From: Agromyces ramosus
GTDB taxonomy: Bacteria > Actinomycetota > Actinomycetes > Actinomycetales > Microbacteriaceae
Length of the DNA stretch: 64,000 nt
Direction of reading: 5' to 3'
Assembly (NCBI RefSeq): GCF_030817175.1
Contig: NZ_JAUSYY010000001.1
Coordinates: forward strand, 1,302,001 to 1,366,000
The position numbers and the translations under genes were made by a program. The notes under the pieces were generated by a model. That model was not told the origin of the DNA. It did no database searches and was given only the letters and a program-made list of their open reading frames with translations. Below are positions 62,443 to 64,000 of this stretch, piece after piece (the first letter of the stretch is position 1; the number at the start of each line of letters is the position of its first letter).

Positions 62443-63973
62443 ATGAAGAGATTGGCAATGAGGGCGCTGTACGCGACCCTCTTCGCCGGGGGGCTCACGC
62501 TCCTCGGAGCCGGTGTCGCACACGCCTCGGACACGAGCGGCGACGACGGCATTCTGTCGGGAACCCAAGCAGGCATCTCGATCGAACTCCCGGTGACACC
62601 CAGCGGCAACGCGGTCTCCGTCATCGGGGATTCGTCATCGTCGGATGCCACCACCGAAGTCTCGAGCGGCGACGACGCCGAGCCGGTCGCCGTCACCTCG
62701 GGTGACGACGGCGTCGGCTCCGGCACGCAGGCACTCGTCGACGTGGCGGTTCCGGTGACGGTCAGCGGCAACGCCGTCTCCGTCATCGGCGACTCGTCGA
62801 GCGAAGACGCCACCACGGTCGTCGCCCCGGCTGACAGCTCAGCCGACGCGGGCACTGCCGAGACCAGCGGGGACGACTCGCTCCTCGGCGGCACCCAGGG
62901 GCTCGTCAACGTGACCGCCCCGGTCACGCTGGGCGGAAACGCGATCTCGGTCATCGGCGACTCGTCGAGCGAGAACGCGACGACCGTCGTCAAGTCGGGC
63001 GACTCGGGCGGCGCTGACAGCGCGTCGACCTCGGGCGACGACAGCATCCTGGGCGGCACGCAGCTGCTCGGGAACGTCAACGCGCCGATCACGCTCGGCG
63101 GCAACGCGATCTCGATCATCGGCGACAGCGTCAGCAGCGACGCCACCACCGTGGTCGAGTCGGGCAACGGATCGGGCGGGGGTTCCTCGGCCGAGACGAG
63201 CGGCGAGCACTCCATCCTCGGCGGCACGCAAGCGGTCATCGTCGGGAACCTCCCGGTCACGGTGGGCGGCAACGCCGTCTCCGGGATCGGTGACTCGTCG
63301 ACCGACGGCGCCATGACCGGAGTGGTCACAGGCGGCTCGGGTGGCAGTGAAGCGACCACCTCCGGCGAGGACTCGATCCTCGGCGGCACGCAAGTGCTGC
63401 CGTCGCTCGGCCTTCCGCTGACGGTCGGGGGCAATGCGATCTCGGGCATCGGTGACAGCACGTCGACCGATGCAGTGAGGGTCGTTCGACCAGGAACCCG
63501 GGGGCGGTTCGGCGACGACGGGCGGTGACAGCTCGCTGCTTGGAGGAACACAGCTGGTGCCGGTACTGTCGCTGCCCATCACGATCGGCGGCAACGCCAT
63601 CTCGATGATCGGAGACAGCAAGACCCACGGGCCGACGACGATCGTCAATCCGCTGGGCGGCCCGAAGGATCCCGACGACCCGAAGGATCCCGACGACCCG
63701 AAGGATCCCGACGACCCGACGAACCCCGACGACCCGACGAACCCGACGAATCCGACGAATCCGACGAACCCGACGAACCCGACGACCCCGACGACGCCCA
63801 CCACTCCGAGTGGCGGCGGATCATCGGCCGGTTCGGGCGAGGACACCACCACCGCGGAGTCGTCCACGCTCGCGGCCACCGGTGTCGACACCTCCGGCCT
63901 CGCCCTCGCAGTGCTCGCACTGCTGGCTGGCCTGATGCTCGTCGGCTTCCGCCGGTTCGCGATGCGCCGGTAA
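62443..63973 (+). pseudogene. LAATG-anchored surface protein with seven chaplin-like repeats, frameshifted
   Basis: From ATG 62443 (AGGAGAAGG upstream): signal peptide MKRLAMRALYATLFAGGLTL to AHA, then repeats of about 52 residues built on SGDDSILGGTQ, PVTLGGNAISVIGDSSS and DATTVV (seven copies). A run of five G at 63500-63504 shifts the frame; reading four gives TTGGDSSLLGGTQLVPVLSL and the seventh repeat, then PKDPDD and NPT repeats, then STLAATGVDTSG, a hydrophobic helix and RRFAMRR. That is a class E-type LAXTG sorting signal. Corrected length 509 residues. The repeats resemble chaplins but lack cysteines. Confidence 0.82.
63657..63815. repeat. Wall-spanning PKDPDD/NPT low-complexity repeats
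   Basis: Direct repeats of CCGACGACCCGAAGGAT-like 18-bp units then ACGAATCC-type 9-bp units encode PKDPDDPKDPDD, TNPDDPTNP and TNPTNPT. They lie between the last beta repeat and the LAATG signal, typical of a cell-wall spacer. Confidence 0.85.
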
Positions 63974-64000
63974 GCAACCGGGGCGCACCCGACGCCGCCC

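Noticed and set aside
1..64000. tRNA or rRNA genes
   Set aside because: No cloverleaf-like segment with a T-loop GTTCRA box and matching acceptor stem, and no rRNA core sequences, were found by eye.

Overview
The window is 64 kb of very GC-rich chromosome from a high-GC actinobacterium. Family-level clues are the monoderm gene content, a LAXTG-type surface protein, dense ATGA/GTGA gene overlaps, many GTG starts and a very abundant octamer CGGATGCC/GGCATCCG. My inference is Microbacteriaceae (Agromyces-like), which the sequence alone cannot prove. There are no rRNA or tRNA genes, CRISPR arrays, IS elements or prophage genes. It reads as ordinary chromosomal backbone with catabolic clusters.

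Layout. 1-4940: the 3' part of an Mrp Na+/H+ antiporter operon (AB fusion, C, D, E, F, G). 4977-12384 and 17462-22965: a phenylacetate (paa) regulon in three transcription units: paaABCDE plus an enoyl-CoA hydratase; a divergent paaI-paaK-TetR unit; and a thiolase, enoyl-CoA hydratase, hydroxyacyl-CoA dehydrogenase, paaZ and cupin unit. Two matching 20-bp operator-like sites precede the paaA and thiolase units. Between them lie a methyltransferase, an LLM flavoenzyme and a RecQ helicase with a phosphoribosyltransferase-like tail. 23112-37900: a lipoprotein, a DEAD-box helicase with a decapeptide-repeat N-terminus, an acetyltransferase, an esterase, a YihY membrane protein, a LuxR-type two-component system, an acyltransferase, an ABC transporter with its divergent regulator, and small membrane or stress proteins (DUF4383, CsbD).

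38647-49529: a dispersed histidine-utilisation regulon: an IclR regulator, hutH, hutU-hutI and hutG, interrupted by an M23 peptidase, DUF503, a three-gene molybdenum oxidoreductase/flavin reductase/DUF6510 operon and a SixA phosphatase. Near-identical 16-bp palindromes sit 54-55 bp upstream of hutH, hutU and hutG. Together these genes convert histidine to glutamate plus formamide. 51395-55577: copper resistance (CopB ATPase, copper chaperone, DUF305 lipoprotein) with a CsoR-like box over each promoter. 55712-57452: a DGPF/YCII protein with an ECF42-type sigma factor, preceded by an ECF42-like promoter. 57706-61149: an RND exporter. 61270-63973: two secreted repeat proteins, the second with a LAATG sorting signal.

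Three genes (a SpoIIAA-like protein, paaZ and the LAATG surface protein) are each broken by a single-base change in a short homopolymer and read perfectly when one base is corrected. Assembly or sequencing error is the simplest explanation. Two families of 53-59 bp inverted-repeat elements, and repeated inverted pairs of the octamer, occur in intergenic gaps.
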